A stretch of 64,000 bases of DNA, taken from NCBI RefSeq assembly GCF_006439355.1, contig NZ_VFTG01000003.1, positions 186,001 to 250,000 of the forward strand. The letters run 5' to 3'. The notes beneath the pieces are model-generated. The model was not told where the DNA came from and did no database searches. It saw only the letters and a list, made by a program, of their open reading frames with translations. Shown in pieces: positions 17,134 to 25,458 of the stretch; position 1 is the stretch's first letter, and each line of letters begins with the position of its first letter. This DNA comes from Mesorhizobium sp. B4-1-3 (GTDB lineage Bacteria > Pseudomonadota > Alphaproteobacteria > Rhizobiales > Rhizobiaceae). The position numbers were made by a program, and so were the translations under genes.

Positions 17134-18048
17134 TCAGACCGATTCCGAGATGCGCCGGTACTGGTCGGGGCGGCGATAGAGCGCGAAGTTGAAATTCACC
17201 TTCCGGCAGACCTCGATCAGATCGAGGTCGGCGCGGTGGACAATGACCTCGTCGTCGAGTGACATCGCCTGCGCGGCGATCTCGCCGGTCGGCGCGATGA
17301 TGCAAGAGCCGCCGATCAGCGCTTGCCCGTCTTCAAGTCCCGCCTTGGCGGCGGCGCCGACCCAGAGCGTGTTCTGGTAAGCGCCGGCCTGCATCGGCAG
17401 ATGGTTGTGGAACATCCTCAGATGCGCCAGCGCCGGCGCTTCGTCGAGCAGCAGCGGCGTGTTGTAGCCGAGCAGCGCCACCTCGGCGCCGTTGAGGCAG
17501 AGCATGCGGTAAGTCTCCGGCCAGCGGCGGTCGTTGCAGATGGCGAGGCCGACGCGAACGCCGCGATAATCGAAGACCGGAAAGCCGAGATTGCCCGGTT
17601 CGAAGTAACGCCGTTCGAGGTGCGTGGTTGTGCCCGCCTCCGGCTCGCTCGAACCCGGCACATGCATCTTGCGATAGCGGCCGATGAAGGCACCGTCCGG
17701 CCCGACCAGATCCATGGTGTTGAAATGACGTGTGCGGCCGTCTTCCTGCGTTAGCTCGCAATAACCCAGCGCAAAGCCGACTTTTAGCCGCGCGGCGGCA
17801 TCATAGAGCCGCTGCGTCTCGGGTCCCGGCATCGAAGCTTCGAAGAAGGCGTCGATCTCGGCCTGGTCGTCGATGCGCCAGCGCGGGAAGAAAGTGGTGA
17901 GGGCCATTTCCGGAAACACCGCGATCTCGGCGCCGGAGGCGGCAGCTCTCTCGAGCAGGCGCACCAGGCGCCCGACAGTCTCGGCGCACGTGGCGCTGCG
18001 CTGGATCGGCCCGGTCTGGCAAACGGCGATGGTCAGGCATCGAGCCAT
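17134..18048 (-). CDS. N-carbamoyl-D-amino acid hydrolase (nitrilase superfamily)
   Basis: 304 residues, the same length as classical Agrobacterium D-carbamoylase. The Glu-Lys-Cys triad is visible: FPEMALTTFFPRW, YRKMHVPGSSEP and AICNDRRWPETYR; the last motif with the following GYNTP is characteristic of this enzyme. It hydrolyses N-carbamoyl-D-amino acids to D-amino acid, CO2 and ammonia in the cytoplasm. The ATG at 18048 is chosen because GAGG lies upstream of it; a TTG three codons earlier is too close to that site. It overlaps the end of the hydantoinase gene by 16 bases, the textbook pairing for hydantoin use. Confidence 0.92.
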   Translation of the reverse strand: MARCLTIAVCQTGPIQRSATCAETVGRLVRLLERAAASGAEIAVFPEMALTTFFPRWRIDDQAEIDAFFEASMPGPETQRLYDAAARLKVGFALGYCELTQEDGRTRHFNTMDLVGPDGAFIGRYRKMHVPGSSEPEAGTTTHLERRYFEPGNLGFPVFDYRGVRVGLAICNDRRWPETYRMLCLNGAEVALLGYNTPLLLDEAPALAHLRMFHNHLPMQAGAYQNTLWVGAAAKAGLEDGQALIGGSCIIAPTGEIAAQAMSLDDEVIVHRADLDLIEVCRKVNFNFALYRRPDQYRRISESV

Positions 18049-19463
18049 GGCGTCCAATCCTCGACTGGTTTTCCTGAAAGTGTGGGATCGGCTGCCCTTC
18101 GAGCCACAAATTGCCCGAAGCCAGGTTCGGCCTGCAGCTTGCCGTCGGCGACAACCGGCACGCCGCGCACCAGCACGGTGGTCGGTCGGCCGGTGACCTC
18201 CTTGCCCTCATAGGGCGTGAAATCGACGCGCGAATGCAGCGCCTTGTGCCCGAGCGCCCAGCGCGCCGTCGGATCCCACAGCGCCAGGTCCGCGTCGAGC
18301 CCGACGGCGATGCGGCCCTTGCGGTCGGCGAAGCCGTAGATCGAGGCGGCATTGCGCGAGGTGAGGTCGAGGTATCGGTCGAGCGTCAGCCGGCCGGTGA
18401 GCAGCCCTTCGGAAAACAGCAGCGGCAGGCGCGTCTCGATGCCGGGAATGCCGCTCAGCGTCGTGGTGAAACCGGGCGTCTCGGAACGGCCGGTCTTGTC
18501 GGCGAAGTAATATGGTGAATGGTCGGACGACCAGAGGTCGATGCCGCCACTAATAAGCTCTTGCCACAGATGCTCATGGCTGCGCGGCGAGCGCGGCGGC
18601 GGCGAGAAGACGAAGCGCGCGGCATCGATTGCCGGCCGGTCGAGATCGGCAGCGCCCAGGAAAAGATATTGCGGACAGGTTTCCGCGATAGCGTCGACGC
18701 CGCGCGACTTCGCCCGCGCCACCTCCTCGGCCGATTGCCAGGACGAGACATGCACGATGGTCATGCGCGCGCCGGTCATCTCGGCAAAGGCCAACGCGCG
18801 ATGCGTCGCCTCGCGCTCCATCGTCTCGCTGTGGGCGACGACATGGTAGCGGATATCGGTGCGGCCGAGATCGATGAGCCGCTGGCGTGTGCGGCGGATC
18901 GCGGCATCGTTCTCGGCATGAACCATGACGATCCAGCCCAGTCGTCTGGCCGTATCGAGGACCTTGAAGAACAGGTCGTCGTCGACGGCGAAGCCCTGAT
19001 AGGTCATGAATAGCTTGACCGAGGCGATGCCACGGCCGGCAAGCTGGTTGAGCTGAGCCTCGACATCCGCGCCGGTGCCCATGGTGACCACGGCATGCAG
19101 CCCGTAGTCGATCACGGAACGACCCGCCGCGCGCTCGAGCGCACGGTCGATAGCGCCGATCGTCGTCATGTCCTGTCCAGGCATGCCGAACGGGACAATG
19201 CAGGTGGTGCCGCCAAAGGCGGCCGAGATTGTCCCGGATTCGAAATCGTCTGCGTTGCCCGCCCCACCCCAGACCGGCTGATCGAGATGGCAGTGCGCGT
19301 CGATGCCGCCGGGCATGACCCAGCGGCCATTGGCATCGACCACCTTCTCACCGGACAGGCTTTTGCCTATGGCGGTGATCCGGCCATCGTCGATACCGAT
19401 GTCATACTCGGCCCAGCCGTCGTCGAGCGCCACGCGCCCGCCTTTGATCACCAGCTCATGCAT
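18033..19463 (-). CDS. D-hydantoinase / dihydropyrimidinase
   Basis: 476 residues of the cyclic amidohydrolase family. Metal ligands appear as DAHCHLD near residue 57, the carboxylated lysine in SVKLFMTYQG, then MVHAEN, IVHVSS and the DHSPYYFADK aspartate. It opens hydantoin, 5-substituted hydantoins or dihydropyrimidines to N-carbamoyl amino acids, which the overlapping downstream carbamoylase can hydrolyse. The ring-opening motif set is complete. The first metal motif is H-C-H rather than the usual H-T-H. Preceded by ridA in the same operon with a gap of about 40 bases. Confidence 0.92.
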   Translation of the reverse strand: MHELVIKGGRVALDDGWAEYDIGIDDGRITAIGKSLSGEKVVDANGRWVMPGGIDAHCHLDQPVWGGAGNADDFESGTISAAFGGTTCIVPFGMPGQDMTTIGAIDRALERAAGRSVIDYGLHAVVTMGTGADVEAQLNQLAGRGIASVKLFMTYQGFAVDDDLFFKVLDTARRLGWIVMVHAENDAAIRRTRQRLIDLGRTDIRYHVVAHSETMEREATHRALAFAEMTGARMTIVHVSSWQSAEEVARAKSRGVDAIAETCPQYLFLGAADLDRPAIDAARFVFSPPPRSPRSHEHLWQELISGGIDLWSSDHSPYYFADKTGRSETPGFTTTLSGIPGIETRLPLLFSEGLLTGRLTLDRYLDLTSRNAASIYGFADRKGRIAVGLDADLALWDPTARWALGHKALHSRVDFTPYEGKEVTGRPTTVLVRGVPVVADGKLQAEPGFGQFVARRAADPTLSGKPVEDWTPWLDA

Positions 19464-19503
19464 TGGCCAGCTCTTCTGTTCAAATTGGCCCTCGCCGGCC
19501 GGC

Positions 19504-19854
19504 TCAGCCGACCGCCGCCGTCACCATGATCTCGACGCGATACTGGTCGCCGGCAAGCCGCGCCTCCACCGTGGCGCGCACCGGCATGGCGCTCCTGTCG
19601 ATCCAGGCGTCCCAGGCGGTGTTCATCATCTCGAAATCGGCGATGTCGCGGAGCCAAATCTGCGCGCTGAGCAGCTTCGACTTGTCGCTGCCAGCCTTGG
19701 CGAGAAGCGCATCGATCTTGGCCAGGATCTGCTTGGTCTGGCTGGTGGTGTCGCCGGACAGATCATCCGCGGTCAGGCCGGCCACATAGACGGTGCCATT
19801 GTAGCGGAGTACCCGGCAGAAGCGCTGGCCGTTTTCGAGGCGTTCAATCGTCAT
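19504..19854 (-). CDS. RidA family protein (enamine/imine deaminase)
   Basis: 116 residues of the RidA/YjgF fold, with an N-terminal strand region (VLRYNGTVYVAGLTA), a QTKQILAKIDALLAKAG helix and the C-terminal MPVRATVEARLA segment. In canonical RidA an arginine in the RVA motif binds the substrate carboxylate; here the residue lies in PVRATVEA. These proteins hydrolyse reactive 2-aminoacrylate-like enamines and imines, which flavin amino acid oxidases produce. GGAAGGGAAC precedes the ATG. As first gene of the seven-gene - strand operon it lies next to the shared divergent promoter. Confidence 0.88.
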   Translation of the reverse strand: MTIERLENGQRFCRVLRYNGTVYVAGLTADDLSGDTTSQTKQILAKIDALLAKAGSDKSKLLSAQIWLRDIADFEMMNTAWDAWIDRSAMPVRATVEARLAGDQYRVEIMVTAAVG

Positions 19855-19964
19855 GATGTTCCCTTCCGCTGGTTTCCAGATCTGGTTTTTTGCCTATGGT
19901 AAGGAGGGTGCAAAACCACTGTAAAGCCCGCGCCGCGCCGAGACGCCGCTTTCCTTTGCCGGCA

Positions 19965-19998
19965 TGGCCAAAAAAATTTAAGCCATAGCCGCGTCAAT
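19965..19998 (-). promoter_or_regulatory. Putative LysR-regulon box between ridA and MFS genes (copy 2)
   Basis: On the - strand, toward ridA, this reads ATTGACG-N5-ATGGC, a 12-base A/T spacer, then GGCCA. ATGGC-N12-GGCCA is identical in layout and in orientation to its gene with the box before mmgE at 1284-1305, and bases beyond it (TTTTTGGCCA followed by GCCG and CAAA) are similar too. It sits in the 234-base gap between the ridA start and the MFS start, so it could serve both directions. Regulation by the LysR protein at 319-1212 is inferred. Confidence 0.5.
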
Positions 19999-20088
19999 CT
20001 TCGTTTGTGGCAATCACTGCAAAGTGTAGCTTCTGCTCGGGCTGCCGTCTGTCAACGGTGCCGCCAGGGAGCCGCCGCAGCCGCATTC

Positions 20089-21336
20089 ATGAGGTCGATC
20101 GCTCAATCCGCGATGAGGCTTTGGCACAATGCAGAGCGCTCCCGCGCCATGCTGCCGGTCATGGTCGGCATTTGCCTCGCTTGTATCGGCAGCGCCATGC
20201 TGACCACTGCGGTATCGCTGCATCTCGGCAAGCCCGGCATTTCTCCCCAGGTCGTGCAGATCGTGTTGACCGCTTATCCCGTGGGCTTCCTCGTCGGATG
20301 CCTGGTCACGCGTCCGGCGGTCGCCCAGTACGGCCACGAGCGAACCTTCGTGGCGATCCTAGTGCTGGCGCTGCTGGCGGCGTCCGACTTCGTCTTCACC
20401 GATTTCCTGCCAAGCTGGATCTGCTTTCGCCTGCTAGGCGGCATGGCGATGGCCTCCCTCTTCGTCGTCTGCGAAAGCTGGATCAACCTCTACGCCGAGC
20501 AGCACAATCGCGGCGCGCTGTTTTCGCTCTACATGCTGACGACGGCGATCGCAGTGCTGCTTGGACAACTCCTTGTGGGCCTGGTCGGCCCGCAGTCTCC
20601 GCATCTGTTCCCGGTCGCGGCGGCGACGGTGCTCTTGGCTTTGATCTCCAAATTCATCGGTGGGCGCTGGCCGGCGCTGCCGGCCGCCGATCCGGAGCAC
20701 GCGAGTTCGGCCAGGCCAGTCAAGCGCCTCGGCCCGCTGGCGCTGTTCCGGCTGGCGCCGGTAACGGTCGTGGCGATCTTCCAGGGCGGCATCACCAATA
20801 TGAACATCTTCGTGCTGACGCCGATCTACGGCACCCAGATCGGCCTTTCGGCGGCAACGACGGTCGGGCTTGTCACGACCATCAGCATCGCCGGCATGCT
20901 GGCGCAGACGCCGGTCGGCTGGCTGTCGGACCGGTTCGAACGGCGCATCATATTGCTTGTCCAGGGCATTCTGTCGGTCGCGCTCTGCGCCGCGATCGCC
21001 TGGGTCGGCAATTCCTCGGTGCCGCTGCTCTTCGTTCTGTTCTTCATCTATGGCTGCACCGCGCTCACTGTCTATCCGGTGGCGATGGCCTTCGGCGCCT
21101 CGCAATTGCACAGCCGGCACATGGTCGGCGCGTCCGGCACTCTGCTCCTGCTCTATTCGGTCGGCAATGTCGCGACGCCTGGCATTTCAGCCGGCCTGAT
21201 GGAGCATATGGGCGCTCCGGCCATGTTTGTGCTTCTGGGCGGCGGCGCCGTGCTGGTGACGCTGGCCGCCTGCTATAACCTCCTGCGCCGTCCAGTCACG
21301 CTGGCGACCATGCAGGCGATCGAGGAGCGGGTCTGA
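20089..21336 (+). CDS. MFS transporter (YcaD-like)
   Basis: 415 residues, about 12 membrane helices, with the major facilitator signature region around the second and third helices and a second-half repeat (GWLSDRFERR). The N-terminal pattern (SLHLGKPGISPQVVQIVLTAYPVGFLVGCLV) resembles the YcaD subgroup. The start is uncertain: neither the ATG at 20089 nor the next at 20113 has a well-placed ribosome site. It is divergent from the ridA operon and overlaps the following SDR by ATGA, so it is probably the importer or exporter of an island metabolite. Direction of transport cannot be told. Confidence 0.83.
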   Translation: MRSIAQSAMRLWHNAERSRAMLPVMVGICLACIGSAMLTTAVSLHLGKPGISPQVVQIVLTAYPVGFLVGCLVTRPAVAQYGHERTFVAILVLALLAASDFVFTDFLPSWICFRLLGGMAMASLFVVCESWINLYAEQHNRGALFSLYMLTTAIAVLLGQLLVGLVGPQSPHLFPVAAATVLLALISKFIGGRWPALPAADPEHASSARPVKRLGPLALFRLAPVTVVAIFQGGITNMNIFVLTPIYGTQIGLSAATTVGLVTTISIAGMLAQTPVGWLSDRFERRIILLVQGILSVALCAAIAWVGNSSVPLLFVLFFIYGCTALTVYPVAMAFGASQLHSRHMVGASGTLLLLYSVGNVATPGISAGLMEHMGAPAMFVLLGGGAVLVTLAACYNLLRRPVTLATMQAIEERV

Positions 21337-22100
21337 TGACGGATCCAGCCAAGAACCGCCTGCAAGACAGCGTCATCCTGATCGCCGGCGCCGCCAGCGG
21401 CATCGGCGCGGCAATTGCCCGGCGCTGCGTCGCCGAACGCGCAAGAGTCGTCTGCGCAGACTACGATCTGGAGCCGGCTACAAGACTGGCTGACGCGCTT
21501 GGGCCTTCCGCGGCCGCCTGCCAGTGCGACGTGACGAACATCGACTCCGCGAAATCGGCCGTCGACTTCGCCGGGAAGAAATTCGGCCGGCTCGACGGGC
21601 TGGTGCACAATGCCGCCGCGCCCTCGACCAGCGCCACCGTTGTCGATCTCGACGAAAGCGCCTGGCGGCACGAGATCGATGTCGGCCTGACCGGCGCCTT
21701 CCTGATGAGCAAATTCGCCGTGCCGCTGATCGCGGCGAGCGGCGGCGGCTCGGTCGTCTTCATCGGCTCGCAATTCGGCCGCGTCGCCACCGCTCGTGCG
21801 ATCGCCTACTGCGCCGCCAAAGCCGGCCTGATCCACCTTGCCAAAGCGATGGCCGTCGACCACGCGCCCGACAAGGTTCGCGTCAACAGCCTGTCGCCCG
21901 GCGCGGTGGCGACGACGCGCCTGCTGCGCAGATTCGCCGATTTCGAGGCGGCCAATGCCGGCCTCGGCCCTGCCCACCTGCTCGGCCGCATCGCCGAGCC
22001 CGACGAGATCGCCGCGGCGGCAGCCTTCCTGCTTTCCTCCGACGCTTCCTTCGTCACCGGATCCGACATGCTCGTGGACGGCGGCTATGCGACGCGCTGA
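21336..22100 (+). CDS. SDR family oxidoreductase
   Basis: 254 residues of a classical short-chain dehydrogenase. It has a cofactor motif (AGAASGIGAAIARR), HNAA in place of NNAG, the catalytic serine in IGSQFGRV, the YxxxK pair in AYCAAKAG and a C-terminal SFVTGSDMLVDGGYA. It would oxidise or reduce a hydroxyl/keto group with NAD(P). It is joined to the MFS gene by an ATGA overlap and followed 30 bases on by an epimerase-family gene. The substrate is unknown; membership in the island suggests a carbinol or keto intermediate. Confidence 0.88.
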   Translation: MTDPAKNRLQDSVILIAGAASGIGAAIARRCVAERARVVCADYDLEPATRLADALGPSAAACQCDVTNIDSAKSAVDFAGKKFGRLDGLVHNAAAPSTSATVVDLDESAWRHEIDVGLTGAFLMSKFAVPLIAASGGGSVVFIGSQFGRVATARAIAYCAAKAGLIHLAKAMAVDHAPDKVRVNSLSPGAVATTRLLRRFADFEAANAGLGPAHLLGRIAEPDEIAAAAAFLLSSDASFVTGSDMLVDGGYATR

Positions 22101-22130
22101 GCCCGAAACCTCACTTCCGAAGGAGTTCCC

Positions 22131-23153
22131 ATGACTCTCCTCGTCACCGGCGGCACCGGTTTTGTCATGAGCGTGGTCGCGCGCGCATGGCTCCACCGCG
22201 ACCCTCTGGCCCGCGCCGTCATCCTCGACCGCTCCGGCCTCGACGCGGCCGCCGAAAAGCATTTCGCTCCGGTGCGCGACCGGCTCACGGTGATATCCGC
22301 CGACATCCTCGACCCGAAAGCCTGGTCCGACGCGCTCGACAAGCAAGGCATCACGGCGATCGTTCATGGCGCGACGATCACGCCGATCGCCCGCGGCAGC
22401 GCATCGGAGGCAAAGCGCCAGCCGGAGGCCGAAGACCCGGCCCGCATCGTCGACGTCAATCTGATGGGCACCGTGCGCGTGCTGGACTGGGCCCGCACGA
22501 ATCCGGACCTGAAACGCTTCATCTATGTTAGTTCCGGCTCCGTCTACCGCCACAATGGCCCCGACTGGAGCGGCGAACCGCTGCCGGAGGACGGCTATGT
22601 CGCGCCGCTGACACTCTATGGGATCTCGAAATTCGCTTCCGAGATGGTCACCAATCGCTATGCCGACCTGTTCGGCCTTTCAGCGGTCTCGGTTCGGCTC
22701 GCTTCGGTCTACGGCCCGATGGACCGCGCCACCGAGAGCCGCAATTTTCGCCATGTTCCCAATCGCGTCGCGCATATGGCGTTGGCCGGTGAGACGATCA
22801 GGCCGAACAGCCTGGAGCCGGTGGGCGACTACGTCGCCTCGACCGATGTTGCCGCCGCGATCCTCGCGCTGATCGATGCTCAGCACCTCAATTACCGCCA
22901 CTACAACATCGGCTCCGGATCGACCCAGACCATCGGCGAGATCATCGGCTGGGCAGCCGAACGCGTGCCGGGACTGAAGGCCGAGGTGACGCCTGGCGAA
23001 GACGCCAATATCGTCCAGGATGTGATGCTGAAAGGCGGCATGTGGGGCGCCTATGACATCGCCCGCATCATGCGCGACACCGCATGGCGGCCGCGTTCCG
23101 GCAAGGAAGCCTTCCACGCCTACATGGACTGGATTGCCGCCAACGAAAGCTGA
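22131..23153 (+). CDS. NAD-dependent epimerase/dehydratase family protein
   Basis: 340 residues of an extended SDR, with the catalytic YxxxK in LYGISKFASE and SS in FIYVSSGSVYR. The N-terminal cofactor motif reads TGGTGFVMS, so the third glycine of the usual GxxGxxG is methionine, which may change cofactor binding. AAGGAG precedes the ATG. It is too generic to assign a sugar substrate, and there are no polysaccharide genes here. Within the operon it may act on a small hydroxy acid or ureide, as some extended SDRs do. Confidence 0.83.
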   Translation: MTLLVTGGTGFVMSVVARAWLHRDPLARAVILDRSGLDAAAEKHFAPVRDRLTVISADILDPKAWSDALDKQGITAIVHGATITPIARGSASEAKRQPEAEDPARIVDVNLMGTVRVLDWARTNPDLKRFIYVSSGSVYRHNGPDWSGEPLPEDGYVAPLTLYGISKFASEMVTNRYADLFGLSAVSVRLASVYGPMDRATESRNFRHVPNRVAHMALAGETIRPNSLEPVGDYVASTDVAAAILALIDAQHLNYRHYNIGSGSTQTIGEIIGWAAERVPGLKAEVTPGEDANIVQDVMLKGGMWGAYDIARIMRDTAWRPRSGKEAFHAYMDWIAANES

Positions 23154-23184
23154 GCCAAACCAAACCGAAGGAGGATGACGAGAG

Positions 23185-24117
23185 ATGCCGACCGATCCGC
23201 AGCAAGCACAGCAGCCGCGCGACTTTGTCGGCTACGGCCCGCACCCGCCCTTCGTCACCTGGCCGGGCGGCATCAAACTCGCCATCAATCTCGTGCTCAA
23301 CTACGAGGAAGGCTCGGAATACAACTGGCTGGAAGACGGCCGCAACGACAATTGGGGCGAATACAATCTGACCGGCAGCATGCCGGTGCGCGACCTCGGC
23401 ACCGAGACGCATTACGAATATGGCAGCCGCGCCGGCGTCTGGCGCCTGGCCAGGTTGTTCGACCGCTACGACATTCCTGTCACCTTTTCCGCCTGCGCCG
23501 TGGCGCTAGAACGCAACCCGCCCTTGGTCGAGTGGATAAAGGCGCGCAGGCATGACCTGATGGGCCACGGCCTGCGCTGGATCGACTACACAACCATGGA
23601 GCGCGGCGAGGAAGAGCGCCAGCTGCACGAAGCGGTCGCGCTCTACGAGAAGCTGCTGGGCAAGCGGCCTTTGGGCTGGAACTGCCGTTCGCTGCCCAGC
23701 GTCAACACGCGCGATCTCCTGGTCGAGGAAGGCGGCTTCCTCTACCACTCCGATCCCTGCAACGACGACCTGCCCTATTTCCTCGACCATCGGGGCACGG
23801 AGATCCTGGTCGTTCCCTACTCCAAGACGCTCAACGACAGCCGCTACCTCGTCGCGCCCGGCTACGGCAATCCGCGCGACTTCGCCGAGGACTGCCGCTC
23901 GGCCATCGACTATATGCTTTCCGAAGCCGACGAGACCGGCGGCCGCATGCTCACCATCGGCATCCACGCCCGCTGGACCGGCCAGCCGAACCGGGCATCG
24001 GGCCTCCGCGAAGTGATCGAGCATGTCCGGCAAAGCGATGGCGCCGCCTTCATGCGACGCGAGGACATCGCCCGCTTCTGGCATGCCAACCATGCCCGTT
24101 TCGAGCAGCGCGGCTGA
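23185..24117 (+). CDS. Polysaccharide deacetylase family, PuuE allantoinase-like
   Basis: 310 residues that follow the cofactor-independent allantoinase PuuE closely: GYGPHPPFVTWPGGIKLAIN, the LNYEEGSEYNWLEDG start, EYGSRAGVWRL, HGLRWIDYTTME, VNTRDLLVEEGGFLYHSD and a C-terminal RREDIARFWHANH. PuuE opens allantoin to allantoate; other relatives hydrolyse cyclic imides. GGAGGATGACGAGAG precedes the ATG. Together with the cyclic amidohydrolase that begins four bases after its stop and the M20 amidohydrolase of the opposite operon, this points to hydrolysis of a cyclic ureide or imide. The exact ring is not known. Confidence 0.87.
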   Translation: MPTDPQQAQQPRDFVGYGPHPPFVTWPGGIKLAINLVLNYEEGSEYNWLEDGRNDNWGEYNLTGSMPVRDLGTETHYEYGSRAGVWRLARLFDRYDIPVTFSACAVALERNPPLVEWIKARRHDLMGHGLRWIDYTTMERGEEERQLHEAVALYEKLLGKRPLGWNCRSLPSVNTRDLLVEEGGFLYHSDPCNDDLPYFLDHRGTEILVVPYSKTLNDSRYLVAPGYGNPRDFAEDCRSAIDYMLSEADETGGRMLTIGIHARWTGQPNRASGLREVIEHVRQSDGAAFMRREDIARFWHANHARFEQRG

Positions 24118-24120
24118 GCG

Positions 24121-25455
24121 ATGTTCGACACGCTGATCCGCGGTGGAACGCTGGTGAATGCCGACAGCCTCGGCCACGGCGACATCGGTATTGTCGCGGG
24201 CAAGGTCGAGGCAATCATCGCGCCCGGCGAAGCCGCCGAAGCCAGGACGGTCGTCGACGCCTCCGGCAGCTTCATCCTGCCCGGCCTCATCGACGCACAT
24301 GCGCATCTGCGCGACCCCGGCCTGACCCACAAGGAGGATTTTTCCTCCGGCACCCATGCGGCCGCACTGGGCGGCGTGACCACGGTGCTCGACATGCCGA
24401 CCGACGAGCCTTGGACCGCGACGGCCGAGCAGCTCGCCGACAAGATGGCGATAGCCGAAGGCCGCATCCATGTCGATGTCGGCCTGCAGGCCGTGCTCAG
24501 CCGCGACATGTCGGCTGTCTCTCGCCTGCTCGAGCGCGCGCCGGTGTCGTTCGAATTGTTCACCGCCGACGTCCCGGACGCCTTCCTTTTTGCCACGCTC
24601 GACAGCGTCGCCGAGGCGCTCAAAGTTTTCGCCGTCGCCGATACGCTGATCGGCATCTCGCCCGGCGACCAGTCGATACTGACCGGCAGCTCCGAGCGCG
24701 ATCGCTCGGGTACGATCGACGCCTTCCTGGACAGCCGGCCGCCGCTGGCAGAAGCCAGCGGCATCGCCCGCGCGCTGGTCGCCGCGGCTTCAACCGAAGC
24801 GAGGATCCACGTCAGGCAGATCAATTCCGAACTCGGCGTCGAGACCTGGAGCCGGCTGCGCGGCATGGCCGACGCCAGCATCGAGACCACGCCGCAGAAC
24901 CTGTTCTTCACGGCTAAGGACTACGAGGCGCAAGGCGCCAACCTGAAGGCCTCGCCGCCCTTGCGCTTCGCACACGACGTCGACGCGCTGCGCGCCGCGC
25001 TCAGCGCCGGGCTGATCGACATCGTCGCCACCGATCACGCCCCGCACGCGCCGGCCGAAAAGGCCGCGGCTTATGCTGCTTTCGCCGACATCCCGGGCGG
25101 CATGCCCGGATTGCAGACGCTGCTTCCCACCATGCTGAGGCTGGTCGACGACAGGATCATCGCCCTTCCTGACCTGGTGCGTATGTGCTCTCGCAACCCG
25201 GCCGAGCGCTTCGGCCTCGGCCGGCGCAAGGGATGCATCGCCGCCGGATACGATGCCGATCTGCTGATCCTCGATCCCCGCCGATCCAGCACCATCGCCA
25301 ACGCGGATCAGGTGTCGCTGGCCGGCTACACGCCTTTCGACGGCTGGACCGTAAAAACACGGCTGACCAGCGTCTTCCTGCGTGGCCACGAGATCGTGCG
25401 CGACGGGCGGCTGGCCGGCACGGCGCAAGGGAAGATCGTCACCCGGGAGAGCTGA
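24121..25455 (+). CDS. Dihydroorotase/allantoinase-type cyclic amidohydrolase
   Basis: 444 residues with the amidohydrolase motifs DAHAHLRDPG near residue 58, a HVRQI block, the TDHAPHAP aspartate and NPAERFGLGRRKG near the C-terminus. The expected metal-bridging carboxylysine is not obvious: the matching segment reads VSFELFTAD, where allantoinases and dihydroorotases have a KxF or KxY pattern in many members. It may thus be a mono-zinc type. It starts three bases after the PuuE-like gene. With the separate D-hydantoinase, this gives the island three ring-opening amidohydrolases of different specificity. Confidence 0.85.
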   Translation: MFDTLIRGGTLVNADSLGHGDIGIVAGKVEAIIAPGEAAEARTVVDASGSFILPGLIDAHAHLRDPGLTHKEDFSSGTHAAALGGVTTVLDMPTDEPWTATAEQLADKMAIAEGRIHVDVGLQAVLSRDMSAVSRLLERAPVSFELFTADVPDAFLFATLDSVAEALKVFAVADTLIGISPGDQSILTGSSERDRSGTIDAFLDSRPPLAEASGIARALVAAASTEARIHVRQINSELGVETWSRLRGMADASIETTPQNLFFTAKDYEAQGANLKASPPLRFAHDVDALRAALSAGLIDIVATDHAPHAPAEKAAAYAAFADIPGGMPGLQTLLPTMLRLVDDRIIALPDLVRMCSRNPAERFGLGRRKGCIAAGYDADLLILDPRRSSTIANADQVSLAGYTPFDGWTVKTRLTSVFLRGHEIVRDGRLAGTAQGKIVTRES

Positions 25456-25458
25456 ACC

